This document shows positions 1 through 9,905 of a DNA stretch of 64,000 nt, piece by piece. The stretch is from a virus: the IMG/VR virus record IMGVR_UViG_3300021591_000018, positions 1 through 64,000 of that record; one strand, 5' to 3'. The notes beneath the pieces were generated by a model. It saw only the letters and a list, made by a program, of their open reading frames with translations, made no database searches and had not been told where the DNA came from. The translations under genes were made by a program, and so were the position numbers. How positions within the stretch are numbered: the stretch's first letter is position 1; each line of letters opens with the position of its first letter.

Positions 1-326
1 GTATAAAAGATGTATCTCGGTGGATTTCGAATCTCGGAAAGACGCTACGTGAGAGACTGTGCTTCACTCATGCTGCCGGGTACATTTCGGAATTTAATCG
101 CGAACTCTCACATGCAATCGAACTCTCCGATCGATTCCAACGTCAAGCACAATCACTTGGTGGTGCAGCTGTCGGTATTGCAGGTGGTGCGACTGTTGCG
201 ACTCAGCATGTGACAATCATCTCAAATGTACATATCGGTTCAGTTTCCTCGTCAGTTGACCTCGAGGACCTCGAGTCGACGATCAACCGTGCAATTGCAG
301 AAGCAGTTCGGAGGAGATTAGGATGA
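1..326 (+). CDS. C-terminus of probable tail tape measure protein (5' partial)
   Basis: An open frame entering from outside the window (codons from base 3) ends in a TGA that overlaps the next ATG as ATGA. The visible ~107 residues hold a Gly/Ala-rich segment and a tail of the form VTIISNVHIG...DLEDLESTINRAI ending in RRRLG. That beta segment plus amphipathic helix is common at the C-terminus of phage tape measure proteins. Position directly before distal tail genes agrees. Only the tail is visible, so the identity is inference; the coding frame itself is clear. Confidence 0.6.
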   Translation, partial: IKDVSRWISNLGKTLRERLCFTHAAGYISEFNRELSHAIELSDRFQRQAQSLGGAAVGIAGGATVATQHVTIISNVHIGSVSSSVDLEDLESTINRAIAEAVRRRLG

Positions 327-1156
327 CCGACTACTGGAGAATCGGAACAGTATACCTCCCACCTACATGTTGGCCACGGACTGTACGGTACCATATAGAA
401 AAGGACATTAAGGAGATTTCGACATATCTTTACCTTCCTCTCGCTTTGAGCCTTGGACCAATGATCCCACGTCTCGACTTGGAGGGTTTCTTCTGGGAGC
501 CAGGACTTAGCCAAGACGAGCTCGAAGAGAAGTACATCAAGCCGTTCATAAACATGGTCTGGTACGGTTCGACGACTAGACGGGTGCTTTTCGACGATAA
601 CGGTAGTGCTTTCTGGACAATGGTCGAGGGTTCGGGGTCAGACGATACCTCAACTTACGTCAGAGGACGCAAGAGCTTCAAGATCTCGGTCTCAAATGAG
701 TTCGTTCACCTCTACCATGACTGGGGCGAACCTCAGAACTTCCTCTATCAGGACTTTGTTTCACTCTGGTTCCGTGGTCGAGGCACGAACGACTACATTT
801 ACCTTTACTTCTGGAACGAGAACTACGATAGCCGAACGAACGGCTACTTTTTCCGATTCCGAGATACGAAGTCCAGTTGGCGACGAATCGTCATACCGAA
901 ACTTTGCTTCTCAAACAAGGGTTCACCAGAATGGAACAGCATCAAGTGTATCGAAATTCTGTCATCCGTGAAGCATACTGGTACGTTCCATCTTGATCGT
1001 CTTGCTCTCGGAATTGGTGCACATATCTGGTGTCCGTTCATGCGTTACGTCGGTATCTGGGTGCTTCAACAGTTCGAATACGAGGATTCCTATCGGTTCG
1101 GTAATCAGGCGTTCTATTACCGCATGACGTTCCTAAATCAGGACGACCATTACTGA
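323..1156 (+). CDS. Distal tail-like protein with carbohydrate-binding-like domain
   Basis: 277 residues; the start ATG overlaps the upstream stop (ATGA) and follows a GGAGGA-type ribosome site. Residues ~50-75 (GFFWEP, ELEEKYIKPFI) resemble the N-terminal beta domain of distal tail proteins. Residues ~88-235 are a beta-rich module (FDDNGSAFW...SLWFRG...WRRIVIPK...LDRLALG) whose pattern recurs in the protein at 2047-4293, suggesting a shared CBM/CIA30-like jelly roll. Probably a structural tail-tip component able to bind glycans. Family assignment is by pattern only. Confidence 0.55.
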   Translation: MTDYWRIGTVYLPPTCWPRTVRYHIEKDIKEISTYLYLPLALSLGPMIPRLDLEGFFWEPGLSQDELEEKYIKPFINMVWYGSTTRRVLFDDNGSAFWTMVEGSGSDDTSTYVRGRKSFKISVSNEFVHLYHDWGEPQNFLYQDFVSLWFRGRGTNDYIYLYFWNENYDSRTNGYFFRFRDTKSSWRRIVIPKLCFSNKGSPEWNSIKCIEILSSVKHTGTFHLDRLALGIGAHIWCPFMRYVGIWVLQQFEYEDSYRFGNQAFYYRMTFLNQDDHY

Positions 1157-1276
1157 GGTGGACGACAGTGTACGGAGCTCGTACGACAGCCTACGACTTG
1201 TATATATATTCCATGAAGAGCTCCATAAGTTCCATAACTTTTGAATATAAGTTTGCCTTCTGTAAAGGTGAAGGTT
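1157..1276 (+). promoter_or_regulatory. Intergenic region with possible archaeal promoter
   Basis: A 120-base gap, unusually long for this cluster. TGTATATATATT at 1199-1210 is a plausible TATA box and would place a transcript start near 1235, about 40 bases before the next ATG. AGCTCCATAAG and TTCCATAACT nearby form a near-repeat. No gene is seen. Confidence 0.3.
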
Positions 1277-2047
1277 ATGTTAGTTGTGAAAGCTCCTGAT
1301 CCAAGAGAGCAGTACAAGAAGACTCCAGCTAAGAGAAGAGTAAGAGAGACAATCGAGGTCGAAGAGATTGAACCCATAGGTATAGGAGATGGACGAGAGA
1401 GAGTCTTCTACCTTCCATCAGGGAAACCAATTCGGGTGTTTGTTAATGGACGAGAAGTCAAGGACGTTGAGATAAGTGAAGGAAAGTTGACCTTCAGAGA
1501 TCCTCCAAGAGGATCCATAGCGGTTCTGTTGAGACGAGAGAGAACTATCCTTCGGTGGATAAGGTACATAAGAAGTAAGGAGACAGAGGAGGGTATCGAA
1601 TCCACCATCATTCGATGGGGAGACTTCTTGGATGAACTCAAGAAGAAACTACGCTATCGACCACTGAGTGAATGCGTCCAATTAGCAGAGGAACTTATCG
1701 GTAAGAAGCTCTACGTCTTGACTAAGGAGAGAGTCATCTACCACATCAGGAGGACGCTCTTTGGAGAGACAATAGCTGCAAGTGGAGTCATGGACACTGT
1801 TGAGAGCCTGGAGGAGGACTTTATCAAACTAGGTCGATGGGGACTAGGATGCCCAAACAATTGTGGAAGATTCTGGTGGTTCGTTCCATACGGAGATGGA
1901 TGGAAGCCAGCTGATCCAGCAGCTTACCTCCCATACACTGATCCTGAGACAGGTGAAGTTCGGAACGGCTACCTCAACTGGCAGGACGATATGAGTTTTA
2001 CCTGTGATCGATGTGGAGCCAAGATCAAGCTCGAGGTGAGTGAGTGA
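1277..2047 (+). CDS. Tail-associated protein with C-terminal zinc ribbon
   Basis: 256 residues from the ATG at 1277, chosen because AAAGGTGAAG precedes it at good spacing; a TTG 36 bases upstream is the only longer start. Residues ~33-90 are a small beta domain (VFYLPSGKPIRVFVNGREV), a fold often fused to phage tail proteins. A helical middle follows, then four cysteines (CPNNC and CDRC) forming a likely zinc ribbon. Lies between tail genes and overlaps the next start, so it is probably virion or tail assembly. Exact role unknown. Confidence 0.5.
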   Translation: MLVVKAPDPREQYKKTPAKRRVRETIEVEEIEPIGIGDGRERVFYLPSGKPIRVFVNGREVKDVEISEGKLTFRDPPRGSIAVLLRRERTILRWIRYIRSKETEEGIESTIIRWGDFLDELKKKLRYRPLSECVQLAEELIGKKLYVLTKERVIYHIRRTLFGETIAASGVMDTVESLEEDFIKLGRWGLGCPNNCGRFWWFVPYGDGWKPADPAAYLPYTDPETGEVRNGYLNWQDDMSFTCDRCGAKIKLEVSE

Positions 2048-4293
2048 TGGCAACCGTTACTGCGTATCGGTTGAGGGAGCCCGTTACGAGACTTGTGATT
2101 AGGCCGAGTGGAAAGACAAGGCTATGCCTACCGGCGGACTATGCGAATAATAAACTCTTCAGATGGAACCAAGAAGTTACTGCTTCAGGTTGGAGTGTTC
2201 AGGGTAATCCTTACGCTGATTTCGTCAGATATGGCGTTGGATCAGTTATAATAAATTCCGGCTCTCAAGTGAAATTACATCGCGTTGGTTACACCGTTGT
2301 TTGGGACACCGTTTCTTGGAACGATCTTGTAGGTTTCTCAATCGACACGGTAAATCACATGTTTTCTATTCAATTTATACTCGACAACGATAAGGAGGAG
2401 ACTCTCGACTTCAGCAGCTATACGGAGGGAGCCGACGGGTCGCCGCTGATATACGACGATGATGAGAGTTTCTGGACAGCGATAGGAATAGGGTCGGGAA
2501 CTGTTCAAGTTCCGACACTTAGTGAAGAACTCACAGAAGTTAAAAAAGGAACTAGCTCACTTAAAGTAACTGTAAATACAACAGGAGGTAGTTATGCTGG
2601 CTGGGCTATTTATCATGACTATGCAACATCTCAAGATTGGAGCTCCTATGATTTTCTATGCCTCTATTGGTATGGAGCAAATTCAGGCACAACAATAAGA
2701 ATATATATTCCCGCACCCGATGGAGCAAATCAATTCTATTATGATCTTATCGATAATTGGACAGGGTGGAAGCGACTAGTTATTCCGCTTAGAGCTTTCT
2801 CCACTTATGGTTCTCCAAGCTGGAGTAATGTCACAGCGATAGATATAAGAAGCCAAGCTGACCCCGCCGATGCAACATACTATCTCGATCGCACGCTGGT
2901 CGATGTGGGGCAGTGGGCTGTTGTTGAGATATTCGTTCCAGATGTTTTGAAGAATGATTCATACGGTTTCTCTCTGTATAGCTGGAATGGATCAGAATAT
3001 GCGATCTTCTTGGCGTATAACCCCTATAACACTGACGACATCGGAACAACGGGCTGGCACAATCTCGTGTTCCTCGATGGAACTACTTCTTTAGATATTT
3101 ATCCAGGAGAAGGCTACATGATTCATGGACGAGGAGAAGTCGGTTCGAGAGGCGAAACAATCTCAGGAGTTCGAATGCAGAATGCAAGCTACAGCTCCTA
3201 CTACGGCTGTCGCCGCCGTCTCGGATTCGCTTTAAAATTACCACCCGACGACGGCCAAGACGCCAGCGACTATGGCATCTCACAGTGCAAGTTGAAATTG
3301 GAAGTCTATTACAGTGAAGACGAGAGTCGACGGATCGTCTATGACAGTAGCGGATACGGAAATAACGGTACTATCTACGGTGGCCCGACCTCTGTTGACG
3401 GTCGATTTGGACGTGCACTTTACTTCGATGGCGACGATTGGGTTGATGTTGCCCCAGGTAGTAACATACTGAACCTCCGAGAGAAAGTCACTGTATGCAC
3501 ATGGATAAAGATAAGCTCAACGCCGCCTGGCTATGTGTTCGCTTATGGCTCCGGCTTTTGGCCGCATCTTCAACTTGGCCTTGGGCTCAGTGGTTTGCAA
3601 AACTACACTGAGATCGAAACTGAAACCTCGTTTACGAATCTCTACGGTTCGACCGTTCCGCTGAATCAGTGGACATTCATAGCAGTGACGTATGATGCGT
3701 CCACAGGTGATTTGAAACTTTACAAGGATGGTCAATTTGATGCATCAACTACGCATAGCGGCAAGTTGTGGGAGGCGAATTCCTTCAAAGTTGGTAGTAA
3801 GTACGATGCCACCTTTAACTTCATAGGTTGTGTTGACGAAGTACGAGTCTACAATCGCGTCCTTAGTGAGAATGAGATCAGGCAACTATACGAGGGTGTT
3901 AACATCACCGACGGACTCGTCCTCCACCTGAAGCTAGACGAGGAAATCTACTACGGGTCCGCAACCTATGAATTCGAAGACAGCACTAACCAATACTATG
4001 GACTCCAGAACATTAATGAGCAGTGGCTTGCACTATTCAACCCTGATGACGATGAACTCGAGTTCTACTGCTTCGAGAAGCGTCCGACTTACATCTCCGT
4101 ACGAGCAGATGAGAACGAGATCATACGGGAAGTGATAGTTGACTTCCCGAAGCCTACCATCATCTACAAGGGCAAGGTTACAGGGGTTGACTTTAGCGAA
4201 GACAAAGACGGCAACGGTGTCCCAGACGTGTTCGAGACTTACTTCCCGTACCTCGAGGAGTTCGTCTCTGAGAAAGAGGTGACGGTTGCATGA
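2047..4293 (+). CDS. Tail protein with CBM-like and LamG/concanavalin-like domains
   Basis: 748 residues; the ATG at 2047 overlaps the upstream TGA, with a GTG one codon earlier. Residues ~130-290 repeat the CBM-like beta module seen at 323-1156 (SFWTAIG, WKRLVIPLRAF, YYLDR). Residues ~430-615 match a LamG/concanavalin A-like jelly roll: YDSSGYGNNGTIYG, GRALYFDG, TVCTWIK, WTFIAVTYD, YKDGQ, DEVRVYNRVLSENEI. Both are sugar-binding folds, so this is probably a tail-tip adhesin. Followed with ATGA overlap by the hub/fibre gene. Confidence 0.7.
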   Translation: MATVTAYRLREPVTRLVIRPSGKTRLCLPADYANNKLFRWNQEVTASGWSVQGNPYADFVRYGVGSVIINSGSQVKLHRVGYTVVWDTVSWNDLVGFSIDTVNHMFSIQFILDNDKEETLDFSSYTEGADGSPLIYDDDESFWTAIGIGSGTVQVPTLSEELTEVKKGTSSLKVTVNTTGGSYAGWAIYHDYATSQDWSSYDFLCLYWYGANSGTTIRIYIPAPDGANQFYYDLIDNWTGWKRLVIPLRAFSTYGSPSWSNVTAIDIRSQADPADATYYLDRTLVDVGQWAVVEIFVPDVLKNDSYGFSLYSWNGSEYAIFLAYNPYNTDDIGTTGWHNLVFLDGTTSLDIYPGEGYMIHGRGEVGSRGETISGVRMQNASYSSYYGCRRRLGFALKLPPDDGQDASDYGISQCKLKLEVYYSEDESRRIVYDSSGYGNNGTIYGGPTSVDGRFGRALYFDGDDWVDVAPGSNILNLREKVTVCTWIKISSTPPGYVFAYGSGFWPHLQLGLGLSGLQNYTEIETETSFTNLYGSTVPLNQWTFIAVTYDASTGDLKLYKDGQFDASTTHSGKLWEANSFKVGSKYDATFNFIGCVDEVRVYNRVLSENEIRQLYEGVNITDGLVLHLKLDEEIYYGSATYEFEDSTNQYYGLQNINEQWLALFNPDDDELEFYCFEKRPTYISVRADENEIIREVIVDFPKPTIIYKGKVTGVDFSEDKDGNGVPDVFETYFPYLEEFVSEKEVTVA

Positions 4294-7200
4294 CGTGGGA
4301 GATCTACATCGACGGTGAGATCCATTCTGGTTCCATAGTGAAGATAGTCGAGGAGCTCAACAACCACTCAGAAGCGATCATTCGACTCCCACGGTCACCT
4401 GAGAACATTGAACTCGTCCAGAGCGACAGAGACGTAGACATCTACTTCGACGACAAGAAGATCCTCTCTGGTAAACTGATGGCTGCAAAGTTCAAGTATG
4501 ACTACATCGAATGTACGATCTATCCAGAGGCTGAGGACAAGCTTAAGAACAGCATCATAACGGGAACGTACGAAGACGCATCTCCAGAGACAGTCGCACA
4601 AGCGATATGTGATGCTGCAGGACTTACACTCGGATCCGCTCCTTCAACTCCAACTGTGAGTGTACGATTCGACCATGCTGTCTGTTGGGATGCTCTACGC
4701 CACCTCTGTGACGTCATCGATAAGGACTTCTGGTTCGACGGATCGACAGTCTACATAGGAGACAGAGGAACATCAGTCGGAGAAATCGTCCCACAAGGTC
4801 TTTCACGTCGAGCAGTCGATCGAAGTAAGGTTAAGAACAAGGTCATCATCCGAGGAGTGGACAAAGATGGCAATACAATCTACGGTGTAGCTCAGACAGG
4901 TGCTGGAGACAGAGTCATCGTCTTCACAGAGAAGAGAACTATGACTCAAGAAAACTTGAATCAGCTAGCACAGACGAAGCTCAAGGAACTGTCAAAGGAG
5001 GCAACTGGAGTAGCTTTCGATGTTTCACCTGATGTCGGAGTCAGTCTCAATGTCGGTGACACTGTCTACATCAACGCTGAAGAACTCAACCTCGTAGGCA
5101 ACTTCCGTATCTACCGGTTGACGAGAAAGGCAGAGAAGACCATCGTCGAAATTGACCGACCTGAACTTGTACTCGAATCCGTCTTCGAGGACATGCAGAG
5201 ACTCGAAGACCTTGGCATCTACCCGGTAAGTGCTGAGCAGCTTGACAATCCACCTGGACCACCTGCAGCACCAACTGGATTAACTGCTACACCACAGATC
5301 GGAGCCATTCTCCTTAAATGGAATGCTAACACCGAGGCTGACCTCGACCACTATGAAATCTATCGAGACACTTCAAGTCCTGCCTCTACTAAGATCGCTG
5401 AAGTCCACGCTACCTCATACCTTGATGAAGACGTCGAATACGGTGTGACGTACTACTACCGGATCAAGGCAGTCGACAGAGTTGGCAACAAGTCGGACTT
5501 CTCAGCTGAAGTCTCAGCGTCTCCACGTCAAGTCGAGACACCTGACCTTGAGGATCAATCAATTACAACAGATAAAATCGTCCCCGAAGCTGTTACAACC
5601 CCAATTCTTGCTCCCGACGCTGTAACAACCGAAAAGATCCAAGACCAGGCTGTCACTGAGCTTAAGCTTGCGGATCTGGCTGTTTCGACTCTGAAAATCC
5701 AAGACCTAGCTATAACCGAAACGAAAATTGCAGACGACTCGATCTCAACTCCCAAGCTTCAAGCAAATGCAGTGACTGCAGCAAAGATTGCTGCAGGAGC
5801 CGTTACTACTGAGAAACTCGATGCACACGCTGTTACTACGCGAAAACTCTACGTCTATCAGGTTCTCCTCGACAGTCCCGGATTTTCGGCTTCAGGTGGT
5901 GTACTCTCTTGGAATAGTTTTACACTTACCTATCAAGGCGTCGACTATGAGATCTCCTCTGGTAGCACTTCTGACATGTATATCTACTGGAAGGAAGGTG
6001 ATACATTCCTCTCAAGTAGCAATACGAAGCCAGATATCGCATCTGATCCATCCATCCATATGATTGCGGTATTCGACGCTTCAACCAACACTTTCTGGGA
6101 AGTTTGGAAGCCAACGGTAGTTCACGGCGGCATGATCATTACAGAGACAATTAGTACCGAGGAACTGGCTGCAGATGCAGTCACAACAGAGAAGATCCGC
6201 GCCGAAGCAGTCACAACAGCGAAACTGGCAGCTGGAGCCGTAACGTCTGAAAAAATTACTGCCGACTGGATCACAGGTAAGAAATTCCGCACAAGTGGAA
6301 GGGCGACCCCAGCAGCTGGAGTGGAATTTGATGACAACGGTATCCGAGGGTACGGAGATGCGACGACGAAGACATTCGAGATCGAGGCTGCAACTGGTGA
6401 CGTTAAAGTCTACGGTTCACAACACTTCATAGTGGCGGATGAGACTGGAACATCTATCGGTTACCTCGAGCATACAAGATACACGTTTGACTCGACTGAC
6501 TATGACACCGCGAGACTCGTAGCACCTTCACACTCTGCTGCAATTGAGGCATCAGGCTACTACTTACTACTACGACAAGATGGCAATTGGATTATAGGTG
6601 GTGACCCAACCATCCTTCCAGTAAGCGATCTACAAGTGAGGATCGGTGACAATTCGCATCGGCTGAAGGAGATTCATGTTGAAAGCCTTTACGCTGAGAA
6701 CCTCTCTGGGACGATCAATATCCTCAACTCCGATCTCGATGCTAACAGTCACAAGATCTACAACTTGAGTGGGTTAGAGCCAGATGGAACTGGGACACGA
6801 GACATCGGAACTTCTACTCTTCAATGGAAGGACGGTTACTTCGCTGGAACAGTCTACGGTGGATCAGGAGACTTTGGGAGTCTGTTGATTGGTGGGACTG
6901 AGGTGATTACAGGCTCGAGAGTTTTGCAGAATATCGCCTCGATTAACGTAAACCTACTTCCAAGTGATAACGATTTCTTCGATCTCGGCTCGGAGTCTTA
7001 CAAGTGGCACAGGCTGTTCCTTGGCTCTACAGATGTCGGCCTGAATGCGGGTGGAAGCATAGTGATCGGCGATGACACGAGCAATCTGAGGATAGATGAC
7101 AACGAAATACAACAATACGGGAATTCCCTTTATATTAATATCGATTCCCATGTAGACACGATTTTTGGATGTAACGTAAGACCTCATTCTGATAACGCCT

Positions 7201-9257
7201 ACGACCTCGGCTCCTCCTCATATCAGTGGCGTAACCTATACTTGGGCAATCAGCTAATCATAGGCGGAGATGTAGTCCTCTATCGTGGAGGAACCAATAT
7301 CCTTGAAACCGACGATCAGTTCCGGATCAGGTATGCTGGGTCTTGGGATCAACTAGTCTTCGATACGACCTCTGCAGACTCACGAATCGCAAAGGTTAAG
7401 GTAGGAAGTAGCAATAACTGGCTTTGGTTGGACGCCTACGCTGATACAGGCTACCTCGCAGTAGTCGGTTTCTTCCGCGGTGTTGTCGATGGTAAGCCAA
7501 GAATCCGATTCTTAAAGGGTGATGGTCAGCCCGATGGTGGAATTGAAGTTTTTCCACGGGAAGGCAAAATAGAGTTCGATGGTGACACTAATCTCTACCG
7601 CTCAGCCGCAGACGTGTTGAAGACGGATGACAACTTCGACTGTTTGGCCTTGAGGATAGGTGGAACCGAGGTCATAACTTCGGGGAGGGTGTTGCAGAAC
7701 ATAGCTTCCGTAGCTCAGAGTTTGCTTCCCGATACGGATAATACGAGGGATTTGGGGAGTTCGAGTTACAGGTGGAAGAGAGGATATTTTTATGAATACC
7801 TCTGGGTCTATGAGGTCCTCCGTCCTGGCATAGTGGAGAGGTTTGGTTCTTGGGGTAACGAACCAACGATACCAAGGCTCAACAACGTGTTGGCTCTAGC
7901 AGATCAAAGATTTACCGTAACGGTTTCTGCGACGCCAACTAGTGGAGGCGTCGCAAATATGTTCGACCACTCTTTCGAATCTAGCACTAGGTGGGATACC
8001 ACCGTAACATACCCCGTAACGATAGAAATCGACTTGGGGGGCACATACCACTATTTCACAGCTGTAGGTGTCTACTTCGTTTTCGGTCGATATCCGGGGT
8101 ATGTTAAGATAGAGATCTACAACACCAACACCTCGGCTTGGGAAACGTTAAAGGAGGTTTCTGGAAATACGAGTAGCCACGTCTACTGGGTCGGAGGCCA
8201 AAGCTATGTTGGGAAGATAAGGATAACACTAGACGAGCCAACAGCTAACCCCCATAACGAAATCGCGGTCGCACTTATTTACGCTGAGTCATCGGCTCTA
8301 ATGAAGGTAAAGGGTGGGGGTCATCCTCACTTTCCTGACCTTATGATAAACGGGTATGAAGTAATCACGAGCGGAAGGATTCTCCAGAATATCGCTTCAG
8401 TAGCACAAAGTTTGCTCCCGAATTCGGATAATGCCTATGATCTCGGCTCGTCGAGCTATAGGTGGAGAAATGTCTACCTCCGTAGCAGACTTTACATTTC
8501 TGGTACGGGAAACTTGGAGTGGTCTCTACATTCGAATGGAGAACACCTAGAAATCCGAGAGCCAGAAGACGGCGACAAAATCTGGTTTAAAATGGAGGAC
8601 GGAGTGGGAATACATCTGAACCCGGATGGGACTCAGGTTCTATCGATATTAACTGGTCAAATAACCCCGTATAAGAGCATAGTTCCGTCTTCCGATAATG
8701 CTTTAGACCTCGGCTCTTCAAGCTACAGGTGGCGCAACGGCTACTTCTCCGGTAACGTCAACCTCTCCGACACCTCACTCCTGAAGTTCGGAACGGATGT
8801 CAACCTTTACCGTGAGTCGGCTGATGTACTTAAGACGGAGGATAACTTCAACTGCCTCTCTCTTAGAATTCGTGGCACGGAGGTTATCAACCAAAACAGG
8901 CGACTTCGTAACATCGCATCTGTCGAAGGACCTTTGCTCCCAAGCTCGTCAGGCGCATATAACCTTGGTTCAAGCGTTTACAAGTGGGACGAGGTACACG
9001 CCAATGATGTTTATGGCACCGTCCGCTATGCCGATATGCACTTCCTGGACTTAAGATGTAAGCTATGTGGAAAGTCCTTTAAGGTGGGTGATCGACTTGA
9101 ACTCATCGTAACTGGCTTCGAGGAGGATCCAGTCACGGGAACCGAGATGCTTGCGGTTCCCGTTCACGTTGGATGTGCAGTTAAGAATAGTCTTTCCAAG
9201 AGAGTAAAGTCCTTCCTAGGGTGGTTGATATGCCGTATAGCTGGACGGAAGACATAA
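4290..9257 (+). CDS. Giant baseplate hub/tail fibre protein (1655 aa)
   Basis: Mosaic receptor-binding tail protein. Residues 1-~310 look like a gpD/gp27-type baseplate hub. Residues ~320-413 are a fibronectin III domain (PAAPTGLTATP, LKWNANTEADLDHYEIYRD, YYYRIKAVD). Residues ~420-515 and ~618-655 carry AVTTEKI/AVTTAKL repeats. From ~830 onward the motif DLGSSSYRWRN recurs about seven times, often after IASV..LLP..DN. Residues ~1225-1340 resemble a discoidin (F5/8C-like) module. The C-terminus adds CKLC and HVGC, a possible metal site. It ends 28 bases inside the next gene. Confidence 0.72.
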   Translation: MTWEIYIDGEIHSGSIVKIVEELNNHSEAIIRLPRSPENIELVQSDRDVDIYFDDKKILSGKLMAAKFKYDYIECTIYPEAEDKLKNSIITGTYEDASPETVAQAICDAAGLTLGSAPSTPTVSVRFDHAVCWDALRHLCDVIDKDFWFDGSTVYIGDRGTSVGEIVPQGLSRRAVDRSKVKNKVIIRGVDKDGNTIYGVAQTGAGDRVIVFTEKRTMTQENLNQLAQTKLKELSKEATGVAFDVSPDVGVSLNVGDTVYINAEELNLVGNFRIYRLTRKAEKTIVEIDRPELVLESVFEDMQRLEDLGIYPVSAEQLDNPPGPPAAPTGLTATPQIGAILLKWNANTEADLDHYEIYRDTSSPASTKIAEVHATSYLDEDVEYGVTYYYRIKAVDRVGNKSDFSAEVSASPRQVETPDLEDQSITTDKIVPEAVTTPILAPDAVTTEKIQDQAVTELKLADLAVSTLKIQDLAITETKIADDSISTPKLQANAVTAAKIAAGAVTTEKLDAHAVTTRKLYVYQVLLDSPGFSASGGVLSWNSFTLTYQGVDYEISSGSTSDMYIYWKEGDTFLSSSNTKPDIASDPSIHMIAVFDASTNTFWEVWKPTVVHGGMIITETISTEELAADAVTTEKIRAEAVTTAKLAAGAVTSEKITADWITGKKFRTSGRATPAAGVEFDDNGIRGYGDATTKTFEIEAATGDVKVYGSQHFIVADETGTSIGYLEHTRYTFDSTDYDTARLVAPSHSAAIEASGYYLLLRQDGNWIIGGDPTILPVSDLQVRIGDNSHRLKEIHVESLYAENLSGTINILNSDLDANSHKIYNLSGLEPDGTGTRDIGTSTLQWKDGYFAGTVYGGSGDFGSLLIGGTEVITGSRVLQNIASINVNLLPSDNDFFDLGSESYKWHRLFLGSTDVGLNAGGSIVIGDDTSNLRIDDNEIQQYGNSLYINIDSHVDTIFGCNVRPHSDNAYDLGSSSYQWRNLYLGNQLIIGGDVVLYRGGTNILETDDQFRIRYAGSWDQLVFDTTSADSRIAKVKVGSSNNWLWLDAYADTGYLAVVGFFRGVVDGKPRIRFLKGDGQPDGGIEVFPREGKIEFDGDTNLYRSAADVLKTDDNFDCLALRIGGTEVITSGRVLQNIASVAQSLLPDTDNTRDLGSSSYRWKRGYFYEYLWVYEVLRPGIVERFGSWGNEPTIPRLNNVLALADQRFTVTVSATPTSGGVANMFDHSFESSTRWDTTVTYPVTIEIDLGGTYHYFTAVGVYFVFGRYPGYVKIEIYNTNTSAWETLKEVSGNTSSHVYWVGGQSYVGKIRITLDEPTANPHNEIAVALIYAESSALMKVKGGGHPHFPDLMINGYEVITSGRILQNIASVAQSLLPNSDNAYDLGSSSYRWRNVYLRSRLYISGTGNLEWSLHSNGEHLEIREPEDGDKIWFKMEDGVGIHLNPDGTQVLSILTGQITPYKSIVPSSDNALDLGSSSYRWRNGYFSGNVNLSDTSLLKFGTDVNLYRESADVLKTEDNFNCLSLRIRGTEVINQNRRLRNIASVEGPLLPSSSGAYNLGSSVYKWDEVHANDVYGTVRYADMHFLDLRCKLCGKSFKVGDRLELIVTGFEEDPVTGTEMLAVPVHVGCAVKNSLSKRVKSFLGWLICRIAGRKT
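5546..6270 (+). repeat. In-gene AVTTEKI-type peptide repeats
   Basis: The hub/fibre gene encodes two blocks of roughly 10-residue units such as AVTTEKIQDQ, AVTELKLADL, AVTAAKIAAG and AVTTEKLDAH, interrupted by an ~85-residue beta domain near 5850-6120. Units of this type form the trimeric stalk of phage fibres. Confidence 0.6.
6780..9000 (+). repeat. In-gene DLGSSSYRW fibre repeats
   Basis: Seven imperfect copies of D(L/I)G(S/T)S(S/T)Y(R/Q/K)W occur at about 6790, 6975, 7200, 7745, 8440, 8705 and 8960, most preceded by (I)LQNIASV...LLP(x)SDN. DNA copies are diverged (CTCGGCTC versus TTGGGGAG), so they are not recent identical duplications. Confidence 0.75.
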
Positions 9258-9904
9258 GTCCAGGTGCATCGATTGACGCTGCAGACATCAACGAGATGAA
9301 GCAGGCGTTAGACGATATCTACAGTGATCACTCACTTACGTACCCTGGATGCGCCTCGGGTGCCGGGTGGGTAGCCTTGCCTGTTAATCCGGGTGATCCG
9401 ATCAGTTCAACGCAGTTCTATGAACTCCGAGATCGTACCGACTACGCTTGGGAGGAAGTTTGCTGCACCGGCCACTGTGAGGTTGCGTTTTCACCCGAGG
9501 ATACTGCTGAATACACGATGGATGATCCCGGTTTCTACGTCACTGTAAACGACTCGCAAAATGCACTTGAGGACTCAGCTGCCCGCTCAGCAGAAGACTA
9601 CGGTGAACGCGTAAGTGAGGACGTTGGATATGATGTTTCGGTTGACTCCGGTGATGACAACGGAGCATACTCTGGTCATCGGTATAGCCAGAACATTGGT
9701 GCGGATTCAGGTGTCGATAACAATGACCATGGTACATATGACTCCAATGAGCATACTACCTTCAGGAGCACTTACCATGCTGATTACGATGTCGGAGAGA
9801 ATACAGGCTACCGTAGCACTGATCACGACTCAGTCAACTCACCTCACAACTCGAGCGTCTGTAGCTCCTACAAGGCGTATCACGACGTCCCGTTAGGTGT
9901 TTAG
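9230..9904 (+). CDS. Octapeptide-repeat acidic protein A
   Basis: 224 residues from the ATG at 9230 (AGGGTGG upstream). The first ~20 residues (MPYSWTEDISPGASID) are nearly identical to the next gene product, like a shared leader or docking segment. From about residue 88 the chain divides into consecutive 8-residue units, for example VGYDVSVD, SGDDNGAY, IGADSGVD, VGENTGYR, with Asp/Asn favoured at position 8 and Gly/Ser at 2. Very rich in D, S, G, Y, N. Two radical SAM genes follow. Possible repetitive fibre protein and possible modification substrate; function unknown. Confidence 0.65.
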   Translation: MPYSWTEDISPGASIDAADINEMKQALDDIYSDHSLTYPGCASGAGWVALPVNPGDPISSTQFYELRDRTDYAWEEVCCTGHCEVAFSPEDTAEYTMDDPGFYVTVNDSQNALEDSAARSAEDYGERVSEDVGYDVSVDSGDDNGAYSGHRYSQNIGADSGVDNNDHGTYDSNEHTTFRSTYHADYDVGENTGYRSTDHDSVNSPHNSSVCSSYKAYHDVPLGV

Positions 9905-9905
9905 A

